Shown in pieces: positions 45,507 to 58,507 of a stretch of DNA of 64,000 nt. The DNA is from Phallus indusiatus (Eukaryota; Basidiomycota; Agaricomycetes; Phallales; Phallaceae), in NCBI GenBank assembly GCA_027605045.1, contig JAQFWX010000021.1, forward strand, positions 310,001-374,000. The letters are read 5' to 3'. A program made the position numbers and the translations under genes. The notes under the pieces were generated by a model. It was not told where the DNA came from, ran no database searches, and worked only from the letters and a program-made list of their open reading frames with translations. Numbering within the stretch: the stretch's first letter is position 1; each line of letters opens with the position of its first letter.

Positions 45507-46512
45507 CAAAGCGTTCATAGGCTTGAGACATATATTTGACGCTAGTAGACGAATAAAGTATCTGATTATAGCGTGTCATATGTGTCCGGAAAGTCGCGGT
45601 GCTATGATTAATGATTATATGCGGCACCTACATACGAAAAGGTACGCTTAGGACCTCGTGCAGCAAATGTCCGCGTAGAAATACGTGTAGTTCAAATATT
45701 GTGGAGCATCAGGAGGACAAGAAAATTGAGGGGCAGTATAAGAACACATGATCAGGAGTTCAATACCAATTTACCGCGGTCGGACTTGGCAGGTGTAATG
45801 GTTATTGAATTGCTCGACCCTAATGTCACTTCGAGCTGGAATAGGGTTGAGCCATGACATGACCCGCATGACATTATCTCAATTTCTCGATATCCACGAT
45901 GAAAGTCTCGCAAGGTATAGCCGGTATTATATATGCTAATTCCTTTTCTCCTTTAACCCTTCCAAGATTGGAAGTTTCGCCTCAAAAGTTTGGACAAGGC
46001 GGAGATTATCGCTGAAAAGAAGCACGCTACACGCATACATACATATAAAAATCCAACGTTCCATTAAAATAGAATGCAAACCAATCTAGGTTAGTAGTAA
46101 TCAAAATCACAAGATCGGGGTTTCATTCGAAGCTAGGCAGGCCTTGACAACCCAATCTAACCGATCATGATGATCCAATATGCGAGTATTTGATATGAGC
46201 ACTTTGCGCCAGTGGTCTTGCGAGTGAGTTCAGGTGAGTTCCCAAGCTGAATGGTTCAGTTCCGATTATATTCAGATCTGCCCCTGGGACCCTGAGAATC
46301 CGGTTAAAAATCAAGTCCGGGAGATTAAACCCAGAACTTCTGAATATCATTATTATTGAATATCGAATTACGATACATGTGCATACATAGACTTGGGGTT
46401 GTGGAGTCAGCTCATCTTTTCGCTCCTATCAACAGCATATATACAGTGTTTTGATGTCGAATGTTTGGTCGTTGACGAGACGTGTGATTATTCGCTCTCC
46501 GAGTTGTCATTT
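45507..46512. other. Spacer, no recognised gene
   Basis: Nothing coding recognised between hydrophobin 1 and the start of the tandem duplication. Confidence 0.5.
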
Positions 46513-47619
46513 GTTAAACTTCTAGCGTCTCTATATGAATTCCTGTCAGTCACAGTACCTTTAACCTCGTCAGCCAATTTTAAAATTTTTGATTGATCCC
46601 GCACGGGATTTTCTGAGGTTTTCTGGCAGCTTCACCGTCAAGCACTAAGCGCCACTAACTAGTAGCACATGCCTATTCGCTTTCGACGGACGATCTGTTA
46701 TAATCTATGTAAATTATGTCATGGCACTACGAGACATACATACTTACATGCACAGCGTGGCTAGCGTGACAGCATCACTTAGTTTGCTGTTCAGAATACA
46801 CACAGGCAAACAGCTCAAGGCTGGTCGTGTCGTGACGTTCCTGCCTGGTTCTTACATTCTTAATCATATTCATCTCAGTAAATTATAATGAATGCTCCAC
46901 CTTGAGTATTTTTTCGGGGGTTTGATTTACAAGTATCTCTATTACCTGGGAGAAATTTCATTTTACGGTGTATATATGCTCTTATGACGCCAAAAGAAGA
47001 TCGTGCGCGTTAAAGGGCTTCGTTTCATAATGCTCTTGTAAATAGCTCGGGTTAAACTAAATAAGTTCAATACCAAAGTGTACATAACATAGGGGTATTA
47101 GTTTGCAGCCAGGAACCTCGTGCACGATGCATTGGTCCGACATCCGTCGTTTAGAAATTCAAGTTGTACCAGGTTTACTTAACATGCACCATGAATACAA
47201 TTTCGCACTGCGTCGGAGTAGACTTTTTTCTCCCGAATACAACTAAATCAAAGAAGAGCAGAAGCCATCTCTTCCAATTTCCGAATTTTTTGACAGACCC
47301 GTGTTCGTACCTGAAGGTCTGACTTTAGGTATGTTCTTTTAGCCGCATGACTGCGTCGGTTATGAAAAAAATGAACACAAAAACGTCATAAGAAAATACT
47401 AAAGTATGTATGTTATGTCATTTTCTCTTCCGCTCCTTTCTTTCTTTGAAACAATCGTACGCGGGTGCATGACAACCAATTCCAAGGTCTTATGATTTTT
47501 CCGACGGAACTGTCAGCCAGCGTCAAAAAATTGAACACTGTCAGACTTGCCTTGTTTCCTCTCATTTATTTCTAACCCGAATAATAAAAAAAAAGACCGT
47601 GGCACGGGTTCCAAAATCG

Positions 47620-47627
47620 TATAAATA
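47620..47627 (+). promoter_or_regulatory. TATA box, hydrophobin 2
   Basis: TATAAATA 99 bp before the ATG, within a block (CGTATAAATAACTGCCTACC) preserved upstream of hydrophobin 3. It is followed by a pyrimidine-rich TCTCTCCTCACC stretch typical of highly expressed fungal genes. Confidence 0.75.
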
Positions 47628-47718
47628 ACTGCCTACCCCGTTCGATTTTTTCTCTCCTCACCAGCTAAACATCCTTCATTAGTTGACTTCAACAATCTCA
47701 AATCCACAACACACAAAA

Positions 47719-48287
47719 ATGCAATCTAAAACTGTTCTCTTCTTCATCACCGCTTTCTTCACTACCTTCGTCACTGCAAACTACCCTCCCGCCACGACGA
47801 CAGTCACTGTCACCGCACCCGCTTCAACAGCGACGACTGTATCTCAATGCAACACTGGTATGTCGACCTCAAATAAATCATCAGCATACGAGTCGTATAT
47901 CCATGACTGTTGTTTTAAGGGAATGCTGTTTGCTGCAACACCGTCGGGACCGCTAACAGCAATGCCGTAACTAACGTTTTGGGTCCCCTGGGCATCGTTT
48001 TGAGCGATGTAAACGGTCTTGTCGGGTTGGGATGCACTTCCCTTAGTGTCCTGTATGTAGTTTTATTTTCCCCGCGCCGGTCAATTTCTTTTTCTTTTCT
48101 TTGTTGATATATCTTGTGTTTTTTAGTTCTGCCCTCGGCGTTACTTGCCAGCAGCAAACCGTTTGCTGCACTGATACTGCGTTCACTGGTCTTGTAAGTC
48201 GTTGAGAAATAATTTCTGTTTTTTAATGGTTTGACGTGACGGGGAATTTTTTAGATTAACGTTGGCTGCAATGCTATCTCGTTGTAA
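47719..48287 (+). CDS. Class I hydrophobin 2 (123 aa)
   Basis: Exons 47719-47857, 47920-48052, 48127-48193 and 48255-48287 sum to 124 codons with the stop. Signal peptide MQSKTVLFFITAFFTTFVTA. Core C-X6-CC-X32-C-X12-C-X5-CC-X12-C ends CNAISL. Spacing is identical to the other two genes. A surface coat protein for aerial structures is the known family role. Near-identical first exon to hydrophobin 3. Confidence 0.95.
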
Positions 48288-50382
48288 GATCGTCTCGGAA
48301 TGGCAGTGACGCTCACTCACAATCTTGGCGACATCAAATTGAGTTGAGGTCTAGACATTTTGAACCTTGAAGTTATGTGAAGACCATTTGAATCGCATAT
48401 AAAGTGAATATATATTGGATATGTATTTTGATATTTTGAACTTTTTTATTGGCTTGTGTTTGTTCCGGTGAAAGGTGCTCTCCAAACTCTTTTATTGAAT
48501 CCCTGTGGAGAAGGTGTTGGCCTACGGCCGGTCAATAACGCCAAACGAACGCGTACCTAAACTACCATTTTCTGAGACAAAGCCGGAGCTCTTTTTCATC
48601 CTCAGTGATGGTACTCATTATCAGACGGCGTATACCAGCAAAGAAGCTACCAACATAGAAGAAGCTATGTATATGCCTCCAAAGCGCTTCGGGCAGCAAT
48701 GTGGTGAGATTTGATGGACGGCCCATATCGAATCATAATCATTGTAATGTCGTAGTGGTATATGCATATGAAGAGGTCCGAGATTTCTGGATCTGATGGG
48801 AAGTGGATGGGTAACGGGTTCTACCCAAGCGCGAAAGTTGAAGCCCGGGTCTGCAACATCGCGAGAATGGATGTGCATACGGGAGGGAGGTTAATCAACA
48901 ACAAGAGCGAGAATAGATAATCGAGAATTGAGTTGAAATTTCGAAAGTTTAAGATTTCAAATCTTTGTTTGATGTCCTTGGCGACTTTGCTTCCTGAACA
49001 CTGCGAAAGGGACGTCGACACCGTTGGACTCGGACAGTCGCCGTTTGATATTCCTTCAATGAAGAGCGAACGGATGGAAAGTAAATCCGCCGTACATACC
49101 TAAAACTAGTTGGGGATGATCTGCTGAGGCGGAGGAAGAAATATCGATATATCAAAGGCTGATGTTAGAAACCTTTGATCCTATGCTTTCTTATTTTGCA
49201 TGCCTGCAGCGCCACTATTACTCATGGACCATTAACTTTGAACTCAAACCCGGTTGAACTTCTAGCGTCTCTCTGTGAATTCCTGTCAGTCAGTGCCTTT
49301 GACCTCGTCAACCAATTTTGGTTGATCCCGCACAAGATGTTCTGAGGATTTCTGACAGTTTCACCGTCAAGCACTAAGCGCCACTAACCAATAGTAACAC
49401 ATGCTTATTCGCTTCGGACGGACGATCTGTCACGACCTATGTAAATTATGTCATGGCACTACGTACTTACATGCACAGCGTGCCAGCTAGCAAAGCCTAG
49501 CATCAGTGACAGCATCACTCAGTGGGCTGTTCAGACTACGCACAGGCAAACAACTCAAGGCTGGTCGTGTCGTGACGTTCCTGCCTGGTTCTTACATCGT
49601 TAATCAAATTTCATTTCATTTTTGAGTGATCTATGATGATTGCTCCACCTTGAGTATTTTTGCGGGGTTTGATTTACAAATATCTCTATTACCTGGGAGA
49701 AATTTCATTTTACGATGTATATATGCTCTTATGTATGACGCCAGAGAAGGTCGCCGTGCGCGCTATAGAACTTGTTTTCATAATGCTGTTGTTGATAGCG
49801 CGGATTAGACCAAAACAGATCAGAACGAGTTAGATAACATACTTGTACATAACATACGAGGATTAGTTTACAGCCAGGAACCCCGTGTTCAATACATTGG
49901 TACGACATCCGTCGTTTAGAACTTCAAGTTGTACCAGGTTTTACTTGACATGCACCACGAATACACTTTCGCGCTGCGTCGGAATAGACTTTTTTCTTCC
50001 AATTTCAACCAAATCAAAGAAGAGCAGAAGCCATCTTTTTCCATTTCCGAATTTTTGACAGAGCCGTGTTCGTACCTGATTTTGGGTATATTCTTTTAGC
50101 CGCATGACTACGTCGGTTATGAAAAAAATGAGCACAACAGCATCATAAGATATCAAAGTATGTATGTCATGTCATTCGCTCTTCCGCTCCTTTCTTTTAT
50201 TGAAACAATGGTACATGGGTACATGACAACCAATTCCAAGTTTTATGATTTTTCCGGCGGAACTGTCATTCGGCGTCAAAGAAAAAATGAACACTATGAA
50301 CACTGTCAGACTTTCCTTTTTTCATCTCATCTTGTTCTAACCCAAATAATGAAAAAAAACCGTGGCACGCGTTCCAGAATCG

Positions 50383-50390
50383 TATAAATA
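50383..50390 (+). promoter_or_regulatory. TATA box, hydrophobin 3
   Basis: TATAAATA 100 bp before the ATG, in the same duplicated context as that of hydrophobin 2. Confidence 0.75.
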
Positions 50391-50482
50391 ACTGCCTACC
50401 CCGCTCGATTTTTTTCTCTCCTCACCAGCTAAACAACCTTCATTAGTTGACTCCAGCAAACTCAAATCTACAACACACAAAA

Positions 50483-51063
50483 ATGCAATATAAAACTGTT
50501 CTCTTCTTCATCACCGCTTTCTTCACTGCCTTCGTCACTGCAACCTACCCTCCCGCCACGACGACAGTTACCGTCACTGCACCCGCTCCAACAGTGACCA
50601 CTATATCTCAATGCAACACTGGTATGTCGACCTCAAATAAATCATCAACAGACGAGAGTCGTATATTCATGCCTATTGTTTTAAAGGGAATATTTCTTGC
50701 TGCAACACCGTCCAGAGCGCTAGCAGCAGTTCCGTGGGATTGCTGGCAGGCCTTTTGGGCATCGTTTTGGGTGATGTAACCGGTCTTGTTGGGTTGGGAT
50801 GCACTCCCATCAATCTCCTGTATGTATTTTTTCTCTCCTTGAGGCTTGTCGTTCAATTTTCTTTTTTTGTTGATATATCTCGTGTTTCTAGTGCTATTGG
50901 CGGCCCTACATGCACCAGCCAAGCCGTTTGCTGCACTGATAATCAGTTCAATGGTCTCGTAAGTCGTCAAGAAAAAGAAAACTTATTTTAATGTTTTGGG
51001 TTTGACGGGAAACATTTGTCTGATTTTTAGATCAACCTTGGCTGCAATGCTATTACGTTGTAG
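50483..51063 (+). CDS. Class I hydrophobin 3 (123 aa)
   Basis: Exons 50483-50621, 50687-50819, 50892-50958 and 51031-51063 sum to 124 codons with the stop. Signal peptide MQYKTVLFFITAFFTAFVTA; same cysteine spacing; ends CNAITL. The strongest differences from hydrophobin 2 are in the loops between Cys 3 and Cys 5 (NTVQSASSSSVGLLAG; TPINLLAIGGPT), the parts expected to vary between paralogs. Confidence 0.95.
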
Positions 51064-52355
51064 AAGATCCAAACTCGGAACGGCAGTGATGCGCTCATTA
51101 CATTCTTGGCGACATCAAATTAAGGCCTAGACGTTTGAGTTTGAATTATAAGACCATTTGTAACCCGCTTATAAACTGAATAAATATTGGATATGTATTT
51201 TGATATTTTGAACCCTCTTGGGCTTGTGATGAGTACCATCAGACCAACACCTTTTCTACACGACTATATAAACGAGTTTGGCGAGCGTCTTCTTCCTATT
51301 ACCAAATAATCTCATCAAAACAAAACACAAACGGCATATACCAGCAAAGAAGCTACCAATATCGAAAAGGCCATATGCCTCCAAAAAGCGCCTCGGGCAG
51401 CAAGACAATATGGTGAAATTTTATGGATGGCCCAGATTGTCAAATAAAAAGAATCGAATGCCGTGGTGATATAAGCATATGGAGAGGTCCTATATTTCTG
51501 GAGCAGGTGGGAAGTGGATGGGTAACGGGCTGTACCAACTTCTACTACCAAGCGCGAAAGTTGAAACCCGGGTCGGCGGCATCGCGAGAGCGGGTGTACG
51601 TGCGGAAGAAGTTGATCAACAACGAAAGCGAGAATAGAGAATCGAGAACTGAGCCAAGTCGAGTTGAAATTTCGAAGTTTAAGATTTCAGATCTTTGCTG
51701 ATGTCCTTGGCGACTTGCTTCCTGAATAGACGAAAGGGATGAGGAGCGTTTGAACGGATTCCAGACACGGGCCTTCCGGGACGAAAGTTTACCAGAGAAG
51801 GGTACTATGAAGCGAGGTTTTTTTCTGGCTGAGCGGCAAGTGCAACGCGTTGCACGGCATATTCTTCTTTAATCATTCGAGTTATTTATATGCGCTCATG
51901 CCAGGTATGTTGATTTTTTCCATGGCAATATTAGTATATGAAATGATATCTCCGCTGCGGAAGCATTGTAGCCAACGAGGTGTAAGGTGCTGATTCAGAC
52001 CCGTCTCTTTTGGATAATGAGTAAAAGAATGGCTGATAGATGCTTCGGTAGGGAGAATTGTGGTCGCAATGCTTGGCGAATATCCAGGCTGGGTCAAAGT
52101 CAAAATAATTGGTCTGGATCCTGATAGTGAGTACTTAAAAATGTTGTTAATCTCACTGGATTTGTTACATAACTGCGGACCGGAAAGTAAATCCGCCGTA
52201 CATACCTAGAACGAGTTGGGGATGATCTACTGAGGCGGAGGAAGAAATATCGATATATCGAAGGCTGATGTGAGAAATCTTTGATCCTATGCTTATTATT
52301 TGCGTGCTTGCAGCGCCTACTATTATTCATGAACCATTAACTTGAACTCAAACCC

Positions 52356-53479
52356 TTTGGAGTTCAAGGTTTGATGTACTTACATACCATGGCACCAATC
52401 CTGATGGACATCAATCGGGCGTATCCTTGCTATTCGCTGAGACTCAATCCGCCATTCTCTCTATGTATGTAGAGCCTTCCAGATCTGTCAAAATTTGAAA
52501 CATTGGCGATTCAAAAGTATTATTAGCCATGGTTGGCACTGGCACCTCCTGTCTTTGTGTGAATTTGAATTTGATTACATTGATACTCACCAATCGTTAA
52601 CGTCGAAAGCTTGAAGCGTCGTCAAGCGCCAGGTACCCAGTTCAATACTAGTAGGATGAGTCCGTAAAAATGTTTGACTAACACGGACATTTTTGTCGAC
52701 GGACTTTTACGGTAGCTATGTATTGACGTGCCACGTCACATCAGTCAAAGATAAGAACCTGAACTTAACCTAACCAACATTTGCACGTAGGACATCCCTC
52801 GCAAATGAACAACAGGACTGGGTCAGTCTATTATGGGACGAACTTGAACCGCGGGGGGCCAGATGGGTGGAACACAGCCTAATCAGGCCCAACCGTGACA
52901 GCATTTCGTTTTTTCCCCTTCATGGACCAGTGCTAATAGTCTCGGATCCTCGATAACAACAGCGGGTTGTTCAAAGATGTTTACTTTGTGGTTGCTCTTG
53001 TGTTGAGTGTTGAGCAATAAAATATTTCGAAAGTCTCGTGATCGTGTTCTGGTGGTTAATTTCCAAATTTCCGGTGTCCGTAATATGGCATGTTGCCAGG
53101 GATCACCAAATGTCACCGAGGGGGCTGTGCAAGCTGTTTTCGATGTCAAAACACGCCTCGTTCTTTATCTTCCCACTGAGAGATGAGATGGTTCTGCTCT
53201 GCGGATGAAAAGATATTTTCGAAACAAATGCCATGATCTGATTCTTCCTAGACATACTCTTCTTTTTTGTTCTTGTTCTTGTTGTTCTCTTTTTTCCGCC
53301 TCGGGCAAGGGCGAGCGATGGCCGTTTTTGTGAGGACAGCGCGTGACAAGGGCTCGTTCGAGTATGTATTCTTCCCGCGCTTGTCCCTGGTTGTCCAACT
53401 TTTCTTTTTCCTTTTAATATCACCTTCCGTGTGCAATCTCCTGCTTGTACATATACCCCCATCTCTTCATCTCCATAAA
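52356..53479. other. Intergenic region
   Basis: No gene recognised after the duplication. A minus-strand frame at 52883-53149 has no recognised motif. The last ~100 bp, pyrimidine-rich, likely belong to the promoter of the membrane protein at 53480. Confidence 0.45.
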
Positions 53480-55490
53480 ATGACCTTCTCCTTCTCAATC
53501 TTCTCTTTATTTTTATTAAAGATAGCAACAACATCGTCATCATTCTCGCGATTTCAACTCACCTCCACCTCCACCGCCGCCATCGTTGTCCTCCTTGGTC
53601 TAGCATTCCCATCCTCCGTCACCGCATCCACTCAGAATGTATCAGACACTGAACTCGTCATTAATCCGGCTTCAGATTGGCAAATAGTTGACAATATTTT
53701 GGGTACGAACACCCCGGGTGCAAGTGTTACTTATGAGTGTCGTAGTAAGTCTGACTAAATAACCAAACAAAGAAAACTACAACCTCTGATATCTAAACAT
53801 TCTTCTTTGTTTTTTTCATATTATAGACCCGTGTACCGGCATTGCGTTCGATCTCATCCAGCCGGCTTCCACAACGGGACAAATATCAGCATGTCTCGAT
53901 TGTATCAATGCACCACCAAACACGCAACCTAATTTGACAAATTATGTATTATCCAATACTGTACGCTTTGGGTTTTTTAAAACTTTTATTACGAATTCAA
54001 ATTCCCATATCAATTTTTTTTTTTTCAAATAGGAAACTCTGATATCATACCAAAACTTGCCACCGGGACTACATACCCTTGAAATAATATCACACTCTTC
54101 GAATAGCCTATTCGTAAACACTGTCGAAGTCAGTTCATCGGATAACAGCGACAACTCCGCCTCCTCATCAACGACATCATCATCCACATCCACATCCAAG
54201 TCTACATCAACCTCATCGTCATCGTCATCCACCACAGCCTCAGACTCCTCGGACATAAACACCGCCTCGAGGACATCCTCAGCATCCGCCTCCGCCACGG
54301 ACACCACCACATCCGACAAAGATCTCGCCTCATCGCACTCGTCTTCCAAATCTTCCACAGTAGCTATCATAGCAGGCATCATAGGCGCCGTCCTCGCTCT
54401 TCTCCTCGGACTTTTCATCTGTCTCTATAGACGCCGCAAACAGCGCGGGTCGTCCAGAGTCGGAAGCGGTAGAGGAGGCGCTTACAGTCCAGTAGACATG
54501 CGACGGAGTAGATGGATCAGAATTATCAGGGGTGGTGGTGGAACGAGTGGATTCTCTTCGGACGATGAACGGCTTCAAAAGGGGCGTCCTTCGTCTCCGA
54601 TGCTCGAGACGTTCCGCTCTTCGAGAGATTTAGAAGCTGATTATGGATATGGGTTTAATCCGACGGAAAGTAAGAACGTGGGTGGCGGTGGTTATGGTTA
54701 TAGTTATGGTGGTAGTGGTGGTGGAAGTGGTGGTGGTGGTAACAATTTTGGCGGTGTATCGCGCTCAGCTGTTCCGTTCGCGAGTATTCCCACTGAAAGT
54801 GGACGAAGGAGCGCGGATTCCTTGTCGAGCGATGATATGGATCGAGGGATGAACAATATTCGACCTACCACCGTCAAAGGTCTCAGCCCGATCACCGAAC
54901 AAGACGACGACGACGATGACCACAGCCGTTTACAGGCTAACAGAAGTCGACGAACATCCATCCCAAGCATGTATTCCTATTCCGATCCATGGCAAGTCGT
55001 CGACGAAGGCGAATACTACAACAGCGACGCCGAAGACGATCAAGACCCCAATTCGAACCGCAAATCCACAGCAGCAGGAGCAGGAGGAGCATCAAAAGCT
55101 GATCGTCTAAAAGCCAATCTGAAACTTAATCCTTCTTCTGCAGGAGGAGCACGAAGAAACACGACAACTAGTCGGAATAGACGAGACACGAGCGCAAGCA
55201 CGAATAGCATGTTTCAAACTCCGTTGGCTATTAAAAGCATGTTGAACGAGTTGAATGATGCTATTCGAACGGGAGCGGATACGTTTGCTTGGAAGAAGAC
55301 GACGACGGCGGGGCCTATGGATAATAGCATGAACATGAACAACAGTCGATCTCCTCCACCTCCTGTACCTAACGTGCCGATGCAGTTTTTGTCGCCCAAT
55401 AGTGCTGCTGCGGCTGCGGGGAGAAAACAGAGTGGTAGAAAGGGGACGTCGGGTCATAAACCTACAAGGTCAACGGACGTATTGATTTGA
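53480..55490 (+). CDS. Single-pass membrane protein with Ser/Thr-rich stalk (618 aa)
   Basis: Exons 53480-53744, 53827-53960 and 54033-55490 total exactly 619 codons with the stop. Order: N-terminal hydrophobic signal (VVLLGLAFPSSVTA near residue 45), a small extracellular domain (SDWQIVDNILGTNTPGASV; CTGIAFDLIQPAST; ACLDCINAPPNTQPNLTNY; LPPGLHTLEII) typical of basidiomycete cell-surface proteins, and a ~90-residue Ser/Thr stalk likely O-glycosylated. The helix VAIIAGIIGAVLALLLGLFI is followed by the stop-transfer CLYRRRKQRG, then a ~320-residue Ser/Gly-rich cytosolic tail. It resembles wall-sensor architecture, but signalling is only inferred. Confidence 0.85.
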
Positions 55491-57027
55491 TTTTTGATTT
55501 CTGGTTGTTGATCTATCCGTCTGGAGGAGGGAAACAATTTTTGAGAACGACTTTTTTTTTTCCTTTTTCTTTTTTTAGTTGTATATGTATTATTGGTTTA
55601 TTTTTTAATTAATTATATTTAAGATTATTTACTTCAATTTATCTCATACACAATCACTTTGTGTTTAGAAACTAACTTATTTGTTTAAACAAACAAGCAC
55701 ATTCATTTATTCATGTACAATGAATCAAGCCACTAAGCTGCTTGCGAGTTTGTTATGCCGCAGATAACGAAAAGAAAACCCTAAAGCTGTTCCAAACTAA
55801 TGTGTGTGACTCGGTCGCGAGTTGATCTGAAGGCCATGGCTGACGCTGCTGCACTAGTAAGGCTTATTAGCTCCAAAGTAACGTCCTTCTATTTTATCTG
55901 ATTAATAGCACACAAACATCCTTCTCGTTACATACCACAACTTTCAAAACAAAAAGGCAGTGTATACAACAATCTCTTTGGTACTACACATACCATCCCG
56001 CCGACGCGCGTCGCACAAAGACAATTACCCCGACGTGGCATGTTCACTCCATCCTTACACGGGCTTAACGTCATAATAGCGTGATAGCCATTTGAAAACA
56101 GCAACTTCACTCGGGTCGTCGTGGCATAAATCGTTTGCTGGCAGGAAAACAGACACAGATTGTGCAGGTCCTTCTTGAACCGGGCACTTGTGCGATCATC
56201 GATCATCTGTGGCAAAGATATCCTTAACAAAAAATAAGCACCACAACCGTCATCTCAGTCACCCCTGATATGGAAACCTCGCCAGTCTGTCAAAACCGGG
56301 TTAAGCTGCATTTCCTCATTACCTTGCTCCAGGATTCTGATAATATTCAAACACGAATGAATTCTCGTTGTTGTAGCTTCCCGTCAGAATCTAGCGCTGT
56401 ATCACTCAGCACGTCTTTCGGGACGCGATGACTGCACGGGTGATCCTTGGGAGTCCAATGAGCTGACTCTGTTGCGTATAGGTGTGATAAGATAGCCATC
56501 GAACTTTCATCGAGTAATAGGTTGTCGGGCGACGAGATGTAGAATGAGATCTCTCTTTCTCCTCTCTTTTTTACCTTTTTATGATGTGCCCCACATTCGA
56601 AGGTGGCTTGAAATTGGTACGGATCAAGAAACCGCCAAGCGCAAAAAATATTTAAGTAAAAACTACGTGAGATCAACAATAAGAACATTAGATGCAACTT
56701 ACACAGGCATTCTTGATTAAACGACAGTGATTCTTTAGAATGAACGTTGATAACGGATTTGGAAGGGATGGCCATTGGCTTGTGGTGGTTTCGCGTTTTC
56801 GAACTCCGCGTGTGTGTGCGTCACGCGTGGTCTCACTTCAGGCCTCAGGCTGCATGAGAGCAATGCGATTAATTGTTTACGCCAATATTAAAAACATATA
56901 GAGGTTACAGCTCAGGAATAAATGCTATGGTGAATCTCAACAGACTTATTGTATGCGTGATGTTGTGAAGGAAAATTAGCCAATATAGCGTTGGGGCTAT
57001 CTCAATTTTTTTCGCTAACCTTACACG
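55491..57027. other. Region with one unrecognised minus-strand frame
   Basis: A minus-strand open segment at 56347-56775 (begins MAIPSKSVINVHSKESL) and another at 55928-56230 could be exons of one gene, but I recognise no family and no clean junction joins them. The remainder is AT-rich 3' flank of the membrane-protein gene. Confidence 0.35.
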
Positions 57028-57366
57028 ATGCGGGCTTTGAAATGTTCTAACCACAGTATAAAGCACTGGACTTGGTTCATCCTTATTTTTTTCGTGATGG
57101 CACCGATTCCTTTTCTGCAGTCAACGGCCCAGTCTCTCGCGACCGAACCTCAAGTGGCTCTCGTCTTCGCCACCATCGAGTTGCCGCCGATTACAATCGC
57201 GCGAAGTCTCGCAACAGTAGGAGGTCTCACTTATGCACTTCGGCTCGCCTACCGAGTGCTTGACAAAGTCATAGGGGGACTGGGACGCGAGATCCTCTCG
57301 ACTAGCTGGGGAAGGAAGCTTGGACAATGGCTGGACAAGGGCGGGAAGCAAGATGCCGAGGTTTAG
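57028..57366 (+). CDS. Small hypothetical membrane or secreted protein (112 aa)
   Basis: A single open frame from ATG at 57028 to TAG at 57364-57366. Residues 14-32 are hydrophobic (WTWFILIFFVMAPIPFLQS), suggesting a signal peptide or anchor. A second mildly hydrophobic part (ARSLATVGGLTYALRLAY) and a basic/Gly C-terminus follow. No homology recognised; it could be a chance frame. Confidence 0.35.
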   Translation: MRALKCSNHSIKHWTWFILIFFVMAPIPFLQSTAQSLATEPQVALVFATIELPPITIARSLATVGGLTYALRLAYRVLDKVIGGLGREILSTSWGRKLGQWLDKGGKQDAEV

Positions 57367-58507
57367 ACGAAAACGACAACGGCACCTGACCCGACCTCGA
57401 CGGCATCGGCCTCAACCTCCACTCCACCTCCACCGCGACTCCCACTCCCTCGGCAAAACCCACGATCCCGCCGATAACAGCAACCCCATCGGCTTCGGAA
57501 GCAACTTTGTCGCAAGGGCCGACGAAGGAGGTCCCGTTAGTTCACTTTTGCGCGTCTCTCTGATTAGGCTAATAATTTTCAGCTTGCCACGAAGTCATCG
57601 CCCACAACAGCCTGAGGTGGAGGATCCATCGACGACCGCTACATCAGTTTACTTTCGCATTCTCTCTGATCAAGCTACTAATTTCCATTTATAATTTTCG
57701 TCCTAAATAGAAATGAGTAAGTGTTTTTTTAGGTTTAAGGTTTGATTTTATTAATGGTGTTTTTAGATGTTTTATTTCCTCGGCAAGTCGAGACAGGAGT
57801 GACTCACATTGCGCACATATGTACTCATACCATTCATTACAATCATTTCTATCAACACAGTTTGGCAGATCTCAATTTTACTCTTGAAACACGTTCTTTA
57901 TCTTCCATATAGCATTCTACACATAATACAACAAAGCATTCAACATAGACACTGTTTTTTGTTTCGTCCTGTCAATGCACGCGCACGGCTATCATTAATT
58001 TTTCTGCAATGCCGACTTGAAGGTGAATTTGGGAAGGACTGGCGAATATTCCGTTCTCTACCGGTGCTATAAAAGTTGCTGGGTCGGAAAGTTAGATATC
58101 ATATTTGCATAGTTAGTACTCAGCTGGAAGGTCGGGAAGGGTTTTCGACGTTCTCGTCATCATGGTAATCTCAAATCTCGAAGAAAGACTAGCGACAACG
58201 CTAATGAGCCTATTTCGTTACACGTCATAATGATGCCTGAAAGTAAAACCTTGCCGTGCATATAGATTGAAAGCTATTACATGTACATACATGTACATTG
58301 CGTCAAATTATTACGATAGAAGATGAACAATAGCCGTCTCGTTCGCGAAACTAAGATCATGTCAATGGTCACGAAATCTTGAAGTGCCATAACCTTGCCT
58401 GAGATATCACGAAAACATGTTCGGGAGCACTAAAAATCGTTACATGCGTAGTTACTATAGTTTATAAAATATGAATGCAGCTCTGTGAGAGAATACATGA
58501 AGCATAC
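57367..58507. other. Spacer including the unresolved 3' end of the F-box gene
   Basis: No other gene recognised. A possible last F-box exon (acceptor TTTTTAG at about 58435) runs to a stop near 58279, but is not convincing. Confidence 0.4.

Larger units (their letters stand above)
46513..49255 (+). repeat. Tandem duplication unit with hydrophobin 2
   Basis: About 2.74 kb beginning ACTTCTAGCGTCTCT, repeated directly at 49256. It includes ~1.2 kb of upstream DNA, the gene, and ~0.95 kb downstream. The flank between units (CATTAACTTTGAACTCAAACCC) matches the end of unit 2, so the units abut. Confidence 0.85.
49256..52355 (+). repeat. Tandem duplication unit with hydrophobin 3
   Basis: About 3.1 kb, aligned with 46513-49255 over promoter, gene and 3' flank (AGCAAAGAAGCTACCAA at 48637 and 51340; GTAAATCCGCCGTACATACC at 49080 and 52186). 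It carries about 400 extra bases at roughly 51755-52180 that unit 1 lacks. Confidence 0.85.

Noticed and set aside
48505..49155. Short frames downstream of hydrophobins 2 and 3 as genes
   Set aside because: They are broken differently in the two duplication units and show no consistent protein, so the conservation is from DNA duplication.
54142..54430. Acidic minus-strand frame opposite the Ser/Thr stalk
   Set aside because: It is the antisense of TCA/TCC/ACA-rich codons of the membrane-protein stalk.
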